Shown: piece by piece, positions 18,222-26,765 of the stretch
How positions within the stretch are numbered: position 1 is the first letter of the stretch
Layout: every line of letters starts with the position of its first letter
Assembly (NCBI GenBank): GCA_045600585.1
Contig: JAZRYE010000032.1
Location: 1 to 64,000 of the forward strand
Source: JAZRYE01 sp045600585
GTDB lineage: Bacteria; Bacillota_I; Bacilli_A; RFN20; CAG-826
DNA: 64,000 nt
Direction of reading: 5' to 3'
Position numbers and translations under genes: made by a program
Notes under the pieces: model-generated
The model's database searches: none
Told to the model about the DNA's origin: nothing
What the model saw: the letters and a program-made list of their open reading frames with translations, nothing else

Positions 18222-19908
18222 AAATATCTTGAATCATTAAAATTGTAAAGCTAGCAGACCAGTTATAATCGGATATGCTATGAACATGTTTACGGTAATC
18301 AGGATTTTTTAAAGGTTCACCTTTTCTATGACACATAAAAGGAGAAATCTCATCTTTAGGATCATAGAATTCAAAAATACATCCTGATTTTTTATACCAC
18401 TTATTAACTTTATCTAGTGTTATATCTCTTAATTCCTTGGCTTCATCTTTATATCCATAATTCAATAAGCCTTGAATTACAAAATAATTTAAATTAAGCC
18501 AGACTCCACCTCTCCACATGTCATTACCAAATTCTTCATTCTTTTGAGTAATACTTGCAAGAGGGAAATTAGTCCATAATTCATCTTCATTCTTAAGTAA
18601 TGAAACAAGTTTCTTTGCTTGTTCTTTATTAGAGATGCCAACAAACATTGGTAAGAAGCTTGAATGAGTTAAAACATGAGTTAATGTTCCGTCAAATAAA
18701 CGATCATAATATGTTCCATCTTTTTCATCCCACATTAAATTATTGATTAAGGATGATACCTTTTGATGGATTTCATTCCATTTATCTGATTCTTCATTTT
18801 TACCTAGTTCTTTATAAATTAAAGATAAGTACTTTGTATCTAAAGCAAAATATGAAGAGAAATCGATACAGTCCATATTTTGATCAAAGTCAAATCGAGG
18901 TGAATTATCTAATCCACTTTCTCCGCATTTGCATTTAGTATCTAATGGATCTGTATACCATTCTAATAAACCGTTTTTATTTTCATCGCGGTTATTCATA
19001 TCGTATTCAAGATATTTGGTTAAATATGGTAAGCATCTAAATAAGAATTCTTTATTGCCACTTCTTTTATAAACTTGATATGTCGCATAGCTCATAACGC
19101 AAGGTTGAGTGATATCAGTAAAATCAGTTGGATTTGCCATATGAGGAATAAAACCATTTGGTTTCATTTGACTTAACATAGCAAATAATACTTCTTCAGC
19201 TAAAGAAGGGTTATATGTTGACATTGCTAAAGCATGGAACGCACTATCCCACATCCACATATGTCTATGAGGTACTCGATCAGGAGTAGTCCACATGTAT
19301 TTAATTTGTCCTTCAGGTGTATGGACATTAACTTTGTTAATTGATAAAGCTTTATAATACAAAGATTCATATTTTTTATCTTTGCACTTAGGCATATTTT
19401 CATAGTATTTGAGATATTTAGTAATTAATTCATCAACATCAGAATTATTCATAAAATATCTAGAGCCAGCACTGGCTTCATAGAATGAGAACGAATTATG
19501 AATAACAAATTTATATAAATTATTTTCTTTTTTATAGGTGACCCCTAAAAAGTGATTATCTAATTGATAGATATCCGCACCTTTAAATTGATAAGAAGTT
19601 AATTTCTTTTCGCCTTTAAAAATAGGTAAAGTAGGAGAAACACCAACTAGAGTGTCGGAGTCTAAGAAAGTTAATTTAAATTCAGTTTCATTAATTGAAG
19701 CAACAACAAAATCACTCATAACATATTTAAAAGAAATCTTTCCTTCAAATGGGAAATTAAATTTAATGTAATGGCTCTTATATTCAATTCTGAATTCTAA
19801 CTTTTTCTTCATCGTCATTAAGATGAAATCATCATAATAACGGTTTGGTCCTTCAATTCCGGAAAAACCAAAGAGTTGTCCATAACCCCAAATCTTGTTT
19901 AATTTCAT
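18214..19908 (-). CDS. (alpha/alpha)6-barrel glycosidase, GH63/GH37-like
   Basis: 564 residues, no signal peptide. Residues about 1-190 form a beta-sandwich cap. About 200-560 is a toroid of the GH63/MGH1-like type, with RHMWMWDSAFHALAM near residue 217, PRFDFDQNMDCIDFSS near 335-350 and GNDMWRGGVWLNLNY near 470. These proteins hydrolyse alpha-linked or uronic-acid-containing glycosides; the exact substrate cannot be read here. It is first in the locus, with AGGTAA before the ATG, and coupled to the exo-polygalacturonase gene. It could therefore act on a side branch or on the end product of pectic oligomer breakdown (inference). Confidence 0.75.
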   Translation of the reverse strand: MKLNKIWGYGQLFGFSGIEGPNRYYDDFILMTMKKKLEFRIEYKSHYIKFNFPFEGKISFKYVMSDFVVASINETEFKLTFLDSDTLVGVSPTLPIFKGEKKLTSYQFKGADIYQLDNHFLGVTYKKENNLYKFVIHNSFSFYEASAGSRYFMNNSDVDELITKYLKYYENMPKCKDKKYESLYYKALSINKVNVHTPEGQIKYMWTTPDRVPHRHMWMWDSAFHALAMSTYNPSLAEEVLFAMLSQMKPNGFIPHMANPTDFTDITQPCVMSYATYQVYKRSGNKEFLFRCLPYLTKYLEYDMNNRDENKNGLLEWYTDPLDTKCKCGESGLDNSPRFDFDQNMDCIDFSSYFALDTKYLSLIYKELGKNEESDKWNEIHQKVSSLINNLMWDEKDGTYYDRLFDGTLTHVLTHSSFLPMFVGISNKEQAKKLVSLLKNEDELWTNFPLASITQKNEEFGNDMWRGGVWLNLNYFVIQGLLNYGYKDEAKELRDITLDKVNKWYKKSGCIFEFYDPKDEISPFMCHRKGEPLKNPDYRKHVHSISDYNWSASFTILMIQDIYE

Positions 19909-20013
19909 AATATTTACCTGTAATTTTGTTTTCTTACTAAAACTATAATTCTTATTGTTTTATTTATCCATAGCATAAAGCACTTATTTATTATTAATTA
20001 ATGTTTACTGTAT

Positions 20014-20040
20014 AAAAAGACTAGAGATTAACTCTAGTCT
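20014..20040 (-). terminator. Terminator after gltS
   Basis: AGACTAGAG (minus, 20040-20032) pairs perfectly with CTCTAGTCT (20026-20018) and runs into TTTTTATA. It ends the acyltransferase-gltS transcript and insulates the carbohydrate locus that starts at 19908. Confidence 0.85.
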
Positions 20041-20055
20041 AAATAGATGCATTTA

Positions 20056-21504
20056 TTACTTAGTTTCTTCTATTGATTCTCTTATGTAAATATCTTTTTT
20101 CTTGCCAGAGATAATCATATATGTTGTGTATCCAGCAAATAAGACAAAGAAGATAGCAAATGCAATTAAAACATGAGTGAAATCTTTAATTGCAAAGTTA
20201 AGTAATAATAGAAGCGGAGCAACGAATATAATCGCAGGTAATTGGCTTGTGATATATAAGTTTGCAGCAGGAGTTTCAAAGTTTGGATCGATTTCTTTTA
20301 ATAAAATCATGCCATTACTTGCTGTACCTGTTAAGGCTCCAAAGTTTGTAACAAACATTTCATGTTCATATCCCTTATAACAATGTCTTGTGATAAGTCT
20401 GATATAGATATATGTCGCAACCATGCCAAGAACAGAAATGAGGATAATAATCCAAATGTATTTTTTAACTGCTTCAATTTCAATTGCAGCAACGCCTGCA
20501 ACAATCATTAAGTCAAAAGCAAATCCTGAGATTCTATCCATCTGATAGTTATTGATATATTCTCTTTTAACAACTTTGGCTTTCTTGAGAAGTCTTAATA
20601 AAATCTTAATTAAGTTCGCAGTAATAACGCCCCAAATAAAGTTGAATCCCCAAGCAATTCCGTTTGTGAAATTACTAATTTTAGCAAATATGCACATGAT
20701 GCCAAATGCACCAGCATAGCCTAACGCTACAAACGCTAATTGAATTGTGAATTTATCAATTGATTCTGTATCAGGGATTTCGTTATCTGCTTCAAACATT
20801 TCAACAGTCTTTTCTCTTGCAGGTTTATGGCCATTAACAACAATTTGTCCTTTTCTTCTAAAGATATTGATATAAACAACACCAACTAAAGAAGCAACAA
20901 TAAAGCCAACTGAAGCAATAGTTAAACCAACACTACCATTACCTGTAAATAATGCGTTACCGCCTTCATCAACTAAAGAAGAGAAAGTAACATCCCATGC
21001 TAAAGCGTTGCCTGGTCCTTGGCCAAATCCTAATGGAAGTAATAAACCTGTACCATAGAAGATGCCTTTTGTTACCAAATAGAAAACAATAGAAATGCCT
21101 AGGCCAACAACAGCTTGTAACATATATGTTCCACCAGTTAAGGCGCCAGCTTCAATAATCTTTCTTTTTGCAGTTTTGTTTTTCGCTTTTGTTGTTTTTA
21201 AAGACATAGCAACAAAGCCAATACCTAAGCCGTGATAAGTAATAACTTGCATGATTTGTTGATCAACTAAACCAGTGACTCCAAACCAAGTAACTCCACA
21301 TTGTTTCATGATGATATCAATAGTCAATATGATAAGACCACCAAGCAATGCAGAAGGTATTAAACCTTTCTTTAAGAAAGGAACAACATTTCTTAATAAG
21401 TTTCCTAGTAATAAACCAATTAAAAGGATACCGACTTGAACCATGATAGCCCAAACAGCACCATAGTTATCAAGATTAAAACTCCATTGAGCGTCAAAAA
21501 CCAT
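20056..21504 (-). CDS. gltS: Sodium/glutamate symporter, GltS family
   Basis: 482 residues with about a dozen hydrophobic helices and the two-fold symmetric ESS layout. The N-terminal half contains LIPSALLGGLI and TYHGLGIGFVAMSLK. The re-entrant-loop region GFGQGPGNALAWDVTFSSL near residue 160 and the C-terminal TNFGALTGTASNGMILLKEIDP near 385 are family hallmarks. It takes up glutamate with sodium. It is somewhat longer than E. coli GltS (401 residues). AGGAGGG lies seven bases before the ATG, and the gene follows the PlsC-like gene by 12 bases. Confidence 0.88.
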   Translation of the reverse strand: MVFDAQWSFNLDNYGAVWAIMVQVGILLIGLLLGNLLRNVVPFLKKGLIPSALLGGLIILTIDIIMKQCGVTWFGVTGLVDQQIMQVITYHGLGIGFVAMSLKTTKAKNKTAKRKIIEAGALTGGTYMLQAVVGLGISIVFYLVTKGIFYGTGLLLPLGFGQGPGNALAWDVTFSSLVDEGGNALFTGNGSVGLTIASVGFIVASLVGVVYINIFRRKGQIVVNGHKPAREKTVEMFEADNEIPDTESIDKFTIQLAFVALGYAGAFGIMCIFAKISNFTNGIAWGFNFIWGVITANLIKILLRLLKKAKVVKREYINNYQMDRISGFAFDLMIVAGVAAIEIEAVKKYIWIIILISVLGMVATYIYIRLITRHCYKGYEHEMFVTNFGALTGTASNGMILLKEIDPNFETPAANLYITSQLPAIIFVAPLLLLLNFAIKDFTHVLIAFAIFFVLFAGYTTYMIISGKKKDIYIRESIEETK

Positions 21505-21516
21505 AAATATTCCCTC

Positions 21517-22716
21517 CTAATCAAGATTGAAATAACGATCCATTGATTTTTCTTTCATCAATGTATCAAGATGATTAAACATAAATACATATTTAAGTGG
21601 ATTAAAGCGGTCACTACCTTTGACCAAATAACTATTATTACCAATTGTAAAATTAAAGTTTTTGCCATTAATTGGGCTGGCAATTGACAACTCTTTTATT
21701 GGTAAACGAATTGCATCATTAAAAATTAATTCTTTATCAGTTAAAGTAATGCTTCCTTTAGAAATAAGTTTTCTTTTTTGTAACGATTCAGAAGTATAGA
21801 GCTTACAGAATTCATCTTTATAGATGACTTCACCTTCTTTGACTTGGTAATTTTTGACAAATTCTTTTTGGAATTCATACCATTCAACCATTCTTGTATA
21901 TGGGAAATCATTATCTCCTTCAAGTCGAAGATGCTCTGTATATTTAACTTTGCTTCCGCATTCTAAGCATTCAATATATTGTCCTTTAGAAACTAGTTTG
22001 TTTTGTGTTTGACATTTAGGGCAAGCAAAGAACATTCTTTCCAAATATTCAGCACTTCTTTTGCTCTTATATTCATATTTAGACTCACTATCATAGACTT
22101 TTAAATAGTCACAAATAATTTCTAATAAATCTTCGTTAGAAATTTGTTGAAGTTCATTTGGTTTAATTACCTTCACTACTTTTCCTTCTAGATGTCCTTT
22201 TCTCTTTTTATGAGCAAAACGAGGATCAACACCTGTTCCCCCAACTAAATTATATAAAACTAATGTGATATTAATCTTTTTGACGAGTTTAACTAGACCT
22301 AAACCTATTTCGTATTGGAATTCAGCGTATGTTCTATTCCCTTCAGGGAACATCATCAAGTTGCCACCCTCTTTTGCAACTTGCATCATGTCTTGAATGC
22401 AGCCTAAATCAGTTGTGCCTTTTTTCATTGGCAAAGGTGCAAATATATGATTTAGTAATTTATAAATCCATCCAGTTGTAGTTATTGAATCCGTGCAAAC
22501 GAAATGAAGAAGTTTATTAAAAGATAAGGAAACAAATAAAGGATCTAAACCAGCTTGATGGTTAGATAATACGAATACTTGTTCACCCTTTTTAATTTTG
22601 TATTTTCTTCCTCTTTTAAATCCATAGAATTTATCAATAAGGAATACGATCGGTTTTAATAAATGAAAGAAAAACGCGTGTCTTCCTTTAACAATCTTCT
22701 TTTTCTTTTTCTTCAT
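21517..22716 (-). CDS. PlsC-like acyltransferase with C-terminal zinc ribbon
   Basis: 399 residues, long for this family. Residues 1-200 form a lysophosphatidate acyltransferase domain with NHQAGLD (the N-H-x4-D catalytic motif) near residue 52 and FPEGNRT near 122. Residues about 232-260 hold two C-x2-C pairs (ACPKC, ECLECGS), a zinc ribbon. The last 100 residues are beta-rich and unrecognised. It probably acylates a glycerolipid at the membrane; the extra domains suggest regulation or a different acceptor. A TATAAT ends ten bases before the ATG with no Shine-Dalgarno site, so the transcript may have almost no leader. Confidence 0.8.
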   Translation of the reverse strand: MKKKKKKIVKGRHAFFFHLLKPIVFLIDKFYGFKRGRKYKIKKGEQVFVLSNHQAGLDPLFVSLSFNKLLHFVCTDSITTTGWIYKLLNHIFAPLPMKKGTTDLGCIQDMMQVAKEGGNLMMFPEGNRTYAEFQYEIGLGLVKLVKKINITLVLYNLVGGTGVDPRFAHKKRKGHLEGKVVKVIKPNELQQISNEDLLEIICDYLKVYDSESKYEYKSKRSAEYLERMFFACPKCQTQNKLVSKGQYIECLECGSKVKYTEHLRLEGDNDFPYTRMVEWYEFQKEFVKNYQVKEGEVIYKDEFCKLYTSESLQKRKLISKGSITLTDKELIFNDAIRLPIKELSIASPINGKNFNFTIGNNSYLVKGSDRFNPLKYVFMFNHLDTLMKEKSMDRYFNLD

Positions 22717-22763
22717 AACTTGTTTTATTATATTCCTTTTTTAAAATTTGTAAAATTTTGCAA

Positions 22764-22802
22764 GAAAAAAAGAGGCAACAATTACAATTTTTGTTACCTC
22801 TT
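22764..22802 (-). terminator. Terminator after hpf
   Basis: On the minus strand AAGAGGTAACAA (22802-22791) pairs with TTGTTGCCTCTT (22781-22770) with one mismatch, followed by TTTTTTT. Confidence 0.85.
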
Positions 22803-22821
22803 CAAGATTTTGTCTAATTAA

Positions 22822-23370
22822 TTATTTAATTGGGTTTTCTGCTTGGATAACTCCATAGCCACCATCTTTACGATTATAAACAACTGAGATGCGGTCATCT
22901 TCTTTGTCTAAATAGAGGAAGAAGTCATGGCCTAATGCATCCATACGAAGTGCAGCTTCTTCAATTGTCATTGCTTGTAAATAATATGATTTAGCTCTAA
23001 CGATAACATCTTTTTCTGGATCATCTGGATCTTCTTCAATTTGCGCAAAGTCAATATTTCTGCCAAGAGATTCTCTATCTGTTCTTCTATCCATTCTAGT
23101 TTTGATTTTTCTCATTTGGCCTTCGAGCTTATCAATAGCTAAATCAATAGCAGCATATAAGTCAGAATCGACAACTTCTGCTCTAATTGGCATCTGTGTA
23201 AAGATAGTAATTTCTACCTTTTGTTCTTCCCCGTGTACAGATACAACAGCACGGCATTCGACTTCGTCGTTGATTAAGAAGTACTTGTTCATTCTGCTAG
23301 TTTTCTTTTCGATAGCAGCTCTAATTCCTTCTGTGATTTCAACGTTCTTTCCGATAATTTGGTATTTCAT
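22822..23370 (-). CDS. hpf: Ribosome hibernation-promoting factor, long form
   Basis: 182 residues. Residues 1-110 are the S30AE/YfiA domain (KYQIIGKNVEITEGIRAAIE, then IKTRMDRR), which binds the 30S decoding centre. Residues about 125-182 are the C-terminal dimerisation domain (VIVRAKSYYLQAMTIEEAALRMDALGHDFFLY) that joins two 70S ribosomes into 100S dimers. The two-domain form is the usual one in Bacillota. The gene stands alone between its own promoter and terminator, consistent with stress or stationary-phase control. GGAAAGGAG precedes the ATG. Confidence 0.96.
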   Translation of the reverse strand: MKYQIIGKNVEITEGIRAAIEKKTSRMNKYFLINDEVECRAVVSVHGEEQKVEITIFTQMPIRAEVVDSDLYAAIDLAIDKLEGQMRKIKTRMDRRTDRESLGRNIDFAQIEEDPDDPEKDVIVRAKSYYLQAMTIEEAALRMDALGHDFFLYLDKEDDRISVVYNRKDGGYGVIQAENPIK

Positions 23371-23421
23371 AAAAATACTCCTTTCCCAAAATTATTGTGT
23401 ACGAACATTTTTGATGATTTT

Positions 23422-23427
23422 ATTATA
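23422..23427 (-). promoter_or_regulatory. Extended -10 promoter of hpf
   Basis: On the minus strand the sequence TGGTATAAT, a TG-extended consensus -10, stands about 50 bases before the hpf start. The -35 region is poor, which an extended -10 can compensate for. Confidence 0.6.
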
Positions 23428-23455
23428 CCACTATTTTTGACATTGGGTTATAAAA

Positions 23456-23490
23456 GTAACAAGATTAGTAAAATATTTTACTATTGTTAC
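23456..23490. repeat. Long inverted repeat in the hpf/lipoprotein divergent region
   Basis: GTAACAA and TAGTAAAA on the left mirror TTTTACTA and TTGTTAC on the right. That makes 15 paired bases per arm with only a three-base bulge (GAT) on one side. There is no T-run, so it is not an ordinary terminator. A second 8-bp inverted repeat (TTTGGACA / TGTCCAAA) lies at 23502-23530. Both sit between two divergent genes and could be regulator sites. Confidence 0.6.
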
Positions 23491-23605
23491 ACTAATAACT
23501 ATTTGGACATTTGTAATAGTTTTGTCCAAAAGCGTCATCTAATAATTTATATGAATATAAACAATAATTAAAATAAGGATGAAAAAAATAAAGGAGAAAT
23601 TTTTA

Positions 23606-24046
23606 ATGAAAAAATTCGTTAAAGGCTTAGCAGTTTTAGGTGTTATGGCTTCTTTAGTCTCATGTGCTACAAAAACTGACTTCGCTACATTCAAAGAAAA
23701 AGCTGAAGCAGCAGCAAAAAAAGAAAGCCCATACACAAAGGCAACTGTTAAAGGAACATCAAAATCAGGTTCTTCTGAATCTAAAATCAACATTAAATAT
23801 AGTAAGGGTAATACTTGGGCTCCAGTAGAAAAAGACGACTTAATTGTTGGAACAGCAATCGCTCTTGTTGTATTTACTCAAAACGTTGTTTTCTATGCAG
23901 GTGCTGAAGTTGAAGAAGCAACATATTATGCTGGTTCAACATTCAAATATGAATGCAAAGATCTAACTGTCAAATTCAATAAATATGGCCAAGTCACTTC
24001 ATATGCAGGTGAAGGATACAATTTAACAGTTTCTTACTCTAAATAG
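23606..24046 (+). CDS. Small lipoprotein, first of a tandem pair
   Basis: 146 residues, signal peptide with lipobox LVSC (KKFVKGLAVLGVMASLVSC). The rest is beta-rich, with no family I recognise: TFKEKAEAAAKKESPYTKATVKGT, then NVVFYAGAEVEEATYYAGSTF and a conserved end FNKYGQVTSYAGEGY. I start at ATG 23606 because AAGGAG lies nine bases before it; the in-frame ATG at 23579 has no ribosome site. It is about 70-75 percent identical by eye to the next gene, so this is a recent local duplication. It follows two inverted repeats. Confidence 0.8.
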   Translation: MKKFVKGLAVLGVMASLVSCATKTDFATFKEKAEAAAKKESPYTKATVKGTSKSGSSESKINIKYSKGNTWAPVEKDDLIVGTAIALVVFTQNVVFYAGAEVEEATYYAGSTFKYECKDLTVKFNKYGQVTSYAGEGYNLTVSYSK

Positions 24047-24066
24047 TTTGAATCAATCAACAAAAT

Positions 24067-24092
24067 AAGCTCTCATTTGAGAGCTTTTCTTA
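24067..24092 (+). terminator. Terminator between the paired lipoproteins
   Basis: AGCTCTC (24068-24074) pairs with GAGAGCT (24079-24085) around a four-base loop, then TTTCTTATTTTC follows. The two paralogues therefore appear to be separate transcripts. Confidence 0.75.
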
Positions 24093-24176
24093 TTTTCTTC
24101 ATAAAAACTGCCAATTTGCTTTTTAATTTGAACTAATCTATATAAAATTAAATTAATTAAGAGAGGTTGATAATTT

Positions 24177-24614
24177 ATGAAAAAATTCGTAAAAGGATTG
24201 GCAGTCTTAGGTGTAATGGCTTCTTTAGTTTCATGCGCTACAAAAACTGACTTCGCTACATTCAAAGAAAAAGCAGTTGCTGCTGCAAAACAAGAAAGTC
24301 CTTATGTCAAAGCTACAGTAAAAGGAACAGCTAAAGACAAAGGCTCAGAAACAAAAGTAAACTTCAAATATAACAAAAAAGGATTAATTTGGGTTCCAGC
24401 AGAAGCTGATTTAATAGCAACAACTATTGGAGCGGTTGTTTTTACAAATAACGTTGTTTTCTATGCAGGCGCTGAAGTTGCTGATGCAACATATTACGTA
24501 GGTTCAACATTCAAATATGAACTTGGTGATTTAACTGTTAAATTCAATAAATACGGTCAAGTCACTTCTTACGCAGGTGAAGGATACAAATTAACAGTTT
24601 CTTATTCTAAGTAA
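24177..24614 (+). CDS. Small lipoprotein, second of a tandem pair
   Basis: 145 residues, a paralogue of the preceding gene with the same signal peptide and lipobox LVSC and the same ending (KFNKYGQVTSYAGEGYKLTVSYSK). Differences are concentrated in residues 45-75, where it reads AKDKGSETKVNFKYNKKG. It is a predicted outer-face lipoprotein of unknown role. GAGAGG lies about 11 bases before the ATG. Its upstream region lacks the long inverted repeats of the first copy, so control of the two may differ. Confidence 0.8.
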   Translation: MKKFVKGLAVLGVMASLVSCATKTDFATFKEKAVAAAKQESPYVKATVKGTAKDKGSETKVNFKYNKKGLIWVPAEADLIATTIGAVVFTNNVVFYAGAEVADATYYVGSTFKYELGDLTVKFNKYGQVTSYAGEGYKLTVSYSK

Positions 24615-24635
24615 AAGAAAACCCACATTGTGGGA
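24612..24635 (-). terminator. Terminator of the metK operon
   Basis: CCCAC / GTGGG (24634-24630 with 24626-24622, minus strand) followed by TTTTCTTTTAC lies just after the acyltransferase stop. The stem is short but GC-rich. Confidence 0.6.
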
Positions 24636-24638
24636 ATT

Positions 24639-25529
24639 CTATTTAAAGTAGATATAAATGCCATAGCCATATCCAAATGGTTTATGGCTTTTTATATGCT
24701 CGATATATTTTCTTCTTAATGATGTATTATTTGGCAAATGATTTGGATCTCCATCATATAATGTGTCAAATAATCTCCAGATTTCGTTATAATCACTATT
24801 ATCACCACTTTCGAATAAATCGTAATTGGAAGCAAATTTGGCGATATTAGAATCTTTACCAGCGAATTCTACAGTTGTCGGGTAAAGTAACCAGGAGTGG
24901 CAAGTAAATGCTACATAGCCTTTATCAAAATATTTAAAGAAGAATTCACTTGCTGATTTATATGATTCATCAACTTCTTCTTTTAATAATTTAGTTTCGG
25001 TTCTTGGAATATGGACATTTAAAACATAATCACCTTGTTTTACTTTAACTATGCTATTTTGATATGTCCTATCAAATTTTCCTAATTCAAATTGTAGTCT
25101 ACCAAATGTAAATCTTTTTAATTGATAGAAACCTTCATACCAACCTCTAGTAGATATGCCACATCGACCATAGCAAAGTTTGCATTCTTTTACTTTGTAA
25201 AGAATATCCTTAACAGTATTATTCCATATATCTAAAGAAATATTATTTTTGATGTAATATTCTTTCAAGATTTCAGTTAATGAAATAAGAACTATTAAAC
25301 GATAAGAATATAAATCAATATTAGTTACTTTAGAAATTTCCTCAGTTTTAATAAGCAAGTCTTTAAAAGAATAATGGATATCTTTCTTATATGAATCTTC
25401 GATAGTTTCTAATTGCCTTTTAGCAATATCGTTATTCATAACAGTATCAAAAATATCCAATATTTCGTTTTGGAATTCTATTGGATATTCTTGGATGAAT
25501 AAAAAGTTTTTTAAATATTCTAAAGTCAT
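24639..25529 (-). CDS. GNAT-like acyltransferase (NAT_N/GNAT_C type)
   Basis: 296 residues. It matches my memory of the two-domain acyltransferase family: an all-helical N-terminal half with W-Y-E-G-F near residue 128, then a C-terminal half. The C-terminal half has FTFGRLQFEL, VLNVHIPRTE, FTCHSWLLYP and SNIAKFASNYDLF, which are conserved strands and loops of the GNAT_C domain. Substrate unknown. The ATG comes four bases after the metK stop with no ribosome site, so it is translated by coupling and falls under the same SAM riboswitch. A link to sulfur or methionine metabolism is inferred only from that. Confidence 0.7.
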   Translation of the reverse strand: MTLEYLKNFLFIQEYPIEFQNEILDIFDTVMNNDIAKRQLETIEDSYKKDIHYSFKDLLIKTEEISKVTNIDLYSYRLIVLISLTEILKEYYIKNNISLDIWNNTVKDILYKVKECKLCYGRCGISTRGWYEGFYQLKRFTFGRLQFELGKFDRTYQNSIVKVKQGDYVLNVHIPRTETKLLKEEVDESYKSASEFFFKYFDKGYVAFTCHSWLLYPTTVEFAGKDSNIAKFASNYDLFESGDNSDYNEIWRLFDTLYDGDPNHLPNNTSLRRKYIEHIKSHKPFGYGYGIYIYFK

Positions 25530-25533
25530 TTAA

Positions 25534-26700
25534 TTACCAAAGAAGATTTCTAATTTCCTGTACTTTATCAAGTTTTTCCCAAGGGAGGTCTAAGTCAGGA
25601 CGACCAAAATGACCATAGTTAGTTAATTTATGATATTCAAATGATGGATTAGTCATTGAGAAGTTTTTGCTAATCATACCAGGACGGCAATCAAATACTT
25701 TTCTCACAACTTCTAATATTTGCTCATCGCTATATTTAGCGGTCTTATAAGTTTTAATATTAATTGATAAAGGTTCTGGAACACCAATTGCATATGCGAG
25801 TTGAACTTGTAAACGATCAGCAACTCCTGCTGCCACTAAGTTTTTAGCTATATATCTTGCCATATATGAAGCTGTTCTATCTACTTTAGTAGGGTCTTTA
25901 CCTGAGAAAGCTCCTCCACCATGTTCAGCAGAACCACCATAAGTATCGACAATTATTTTTCTACCAGTAACACCAGTATCACCTTTAGGACCGCCAATAA
26001 CAAATCTACCAGTTGGATTAATAAATACTTTGTAATTTGTATTTAAGCCAAAGGATTTAGCGACTTTATCCATGATTTCTTCTTTAATATATTTCTTAAA
26101 TTCAATCATATTAACATCTTCATCGTGTTGGACAGACATTAAGATTGTGTCGATTTTAATATTATTTGCGTCTGTATAATCAATTGTAACTTGGCTCTTC
26201 ATATCAGGTCTTGCACCCTTAAATAAGCCTTCTTTTCTTAATCTTGTTGCTTCTCTAACTAATTTATGAGCAATGGAAATAGCTAAAGGCATATATCCTT
26301 CTGTTTCTTTTGTCGCATAGCCAAACATAATGCCTTGATCACCTGCTCCAACCTCTTCTGGTTTTTGTTGAGAAACACCCATATTAATATCACTACTTTG
26401 TCTTTTGACTCTAATTTCAATTTCAACTGTGTGATAATCAGTTCCTAATTCTGGGCGATCATAACCAATGTCTTTTAAGACATCTTTAACGATTTTGACA
26501 TAATCAGGTTGAACATTACATGTAATTTCTCCCCCAATTAATACAAAATTATCACTTGCAAATACTTCACAAGCAACGTGACTTTTTGGATCGGCTTTTA
26601 AGCATGCATCTAAGATTGCATCAGCGATTTGGTCACATACTTTGTCAGGATGGCCTTCAGAAACAGATTCTGAAGTAAATAATAATTTTTCTTTGCTCAT
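25534..26700 (-). CDS. metK: S-adenosylmethionine synthetase
   Basis: 388 residues. It makes SAM from methionine and ATP. The family motifs are all present: FTSESVSEGHPDKVCDQI at the N-terminus, GAGDQGIMFGYA near residue 115, FVIGGPKGDTGVTGRKI near 225, GGGAFSGKDPTKVDRTASY near 255, and the DLPWEK end. I prefer ATG 26700 because TAGGAG then lies nine bases away. ATG 26706 is only three bases from it. Transcription passes through the SAM-I leader and a terminator hairpin directly upstream. Confidence 0.97.
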   Translation of the reverse strand: MSKEKLLFTSESVSEGHPDKVCDQIADAILDACLKADPKSHVACEVFASDNFVLIGGEITCNVQPDYVKIVKDVLKDIGYDRPELGTDYHTVEIEIRVKRQSSDINMGVSQQKPEEVGAGDQGIMFGYATKETEGYMPLAISIAHKLVREATRLRKEGLFKGARPDMKSQVTIDYTDANNIKIDTILMSVQHDEDVNMIEFKKYIKEEIMDKVAKSFGLNTNYKVFINPTGRFVIGGPKGDTGVTGRKIIVDTYGGSAEHGGGAFSGKDPTKVDRTASYMARYIAKNLVAAGVADRLQVQLAYAIGVPEPLSINIKTYKTAKYSDEQILEVVRKVFDCRPGMISKNFSMTNPSFEYHKLTNYGHFGRPDLDLPWEKLDKVQEIRNLLW

Positions 26701-26715
26701 ATTCATAAGCTCCTA

Positions 26716-26750
26716 TAAAAAATGCCTCCCCATAATGATGGAAAGGCATA
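26716..26750 (-). terminator. Riboswitch expression-platform terminator
   Basis: On the minus strand ATGCCTTTCCAT pairs with ATGGGGAGGCAT, with G-U pairs allowed, followed by TTTTTTATA, just before the metK ribosome site. It is the off-state hairpin for the SAM-I aptamer. Confidence 0.85.
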
Positions 26751-26765
26751 ATCATTTCTTCCTTT

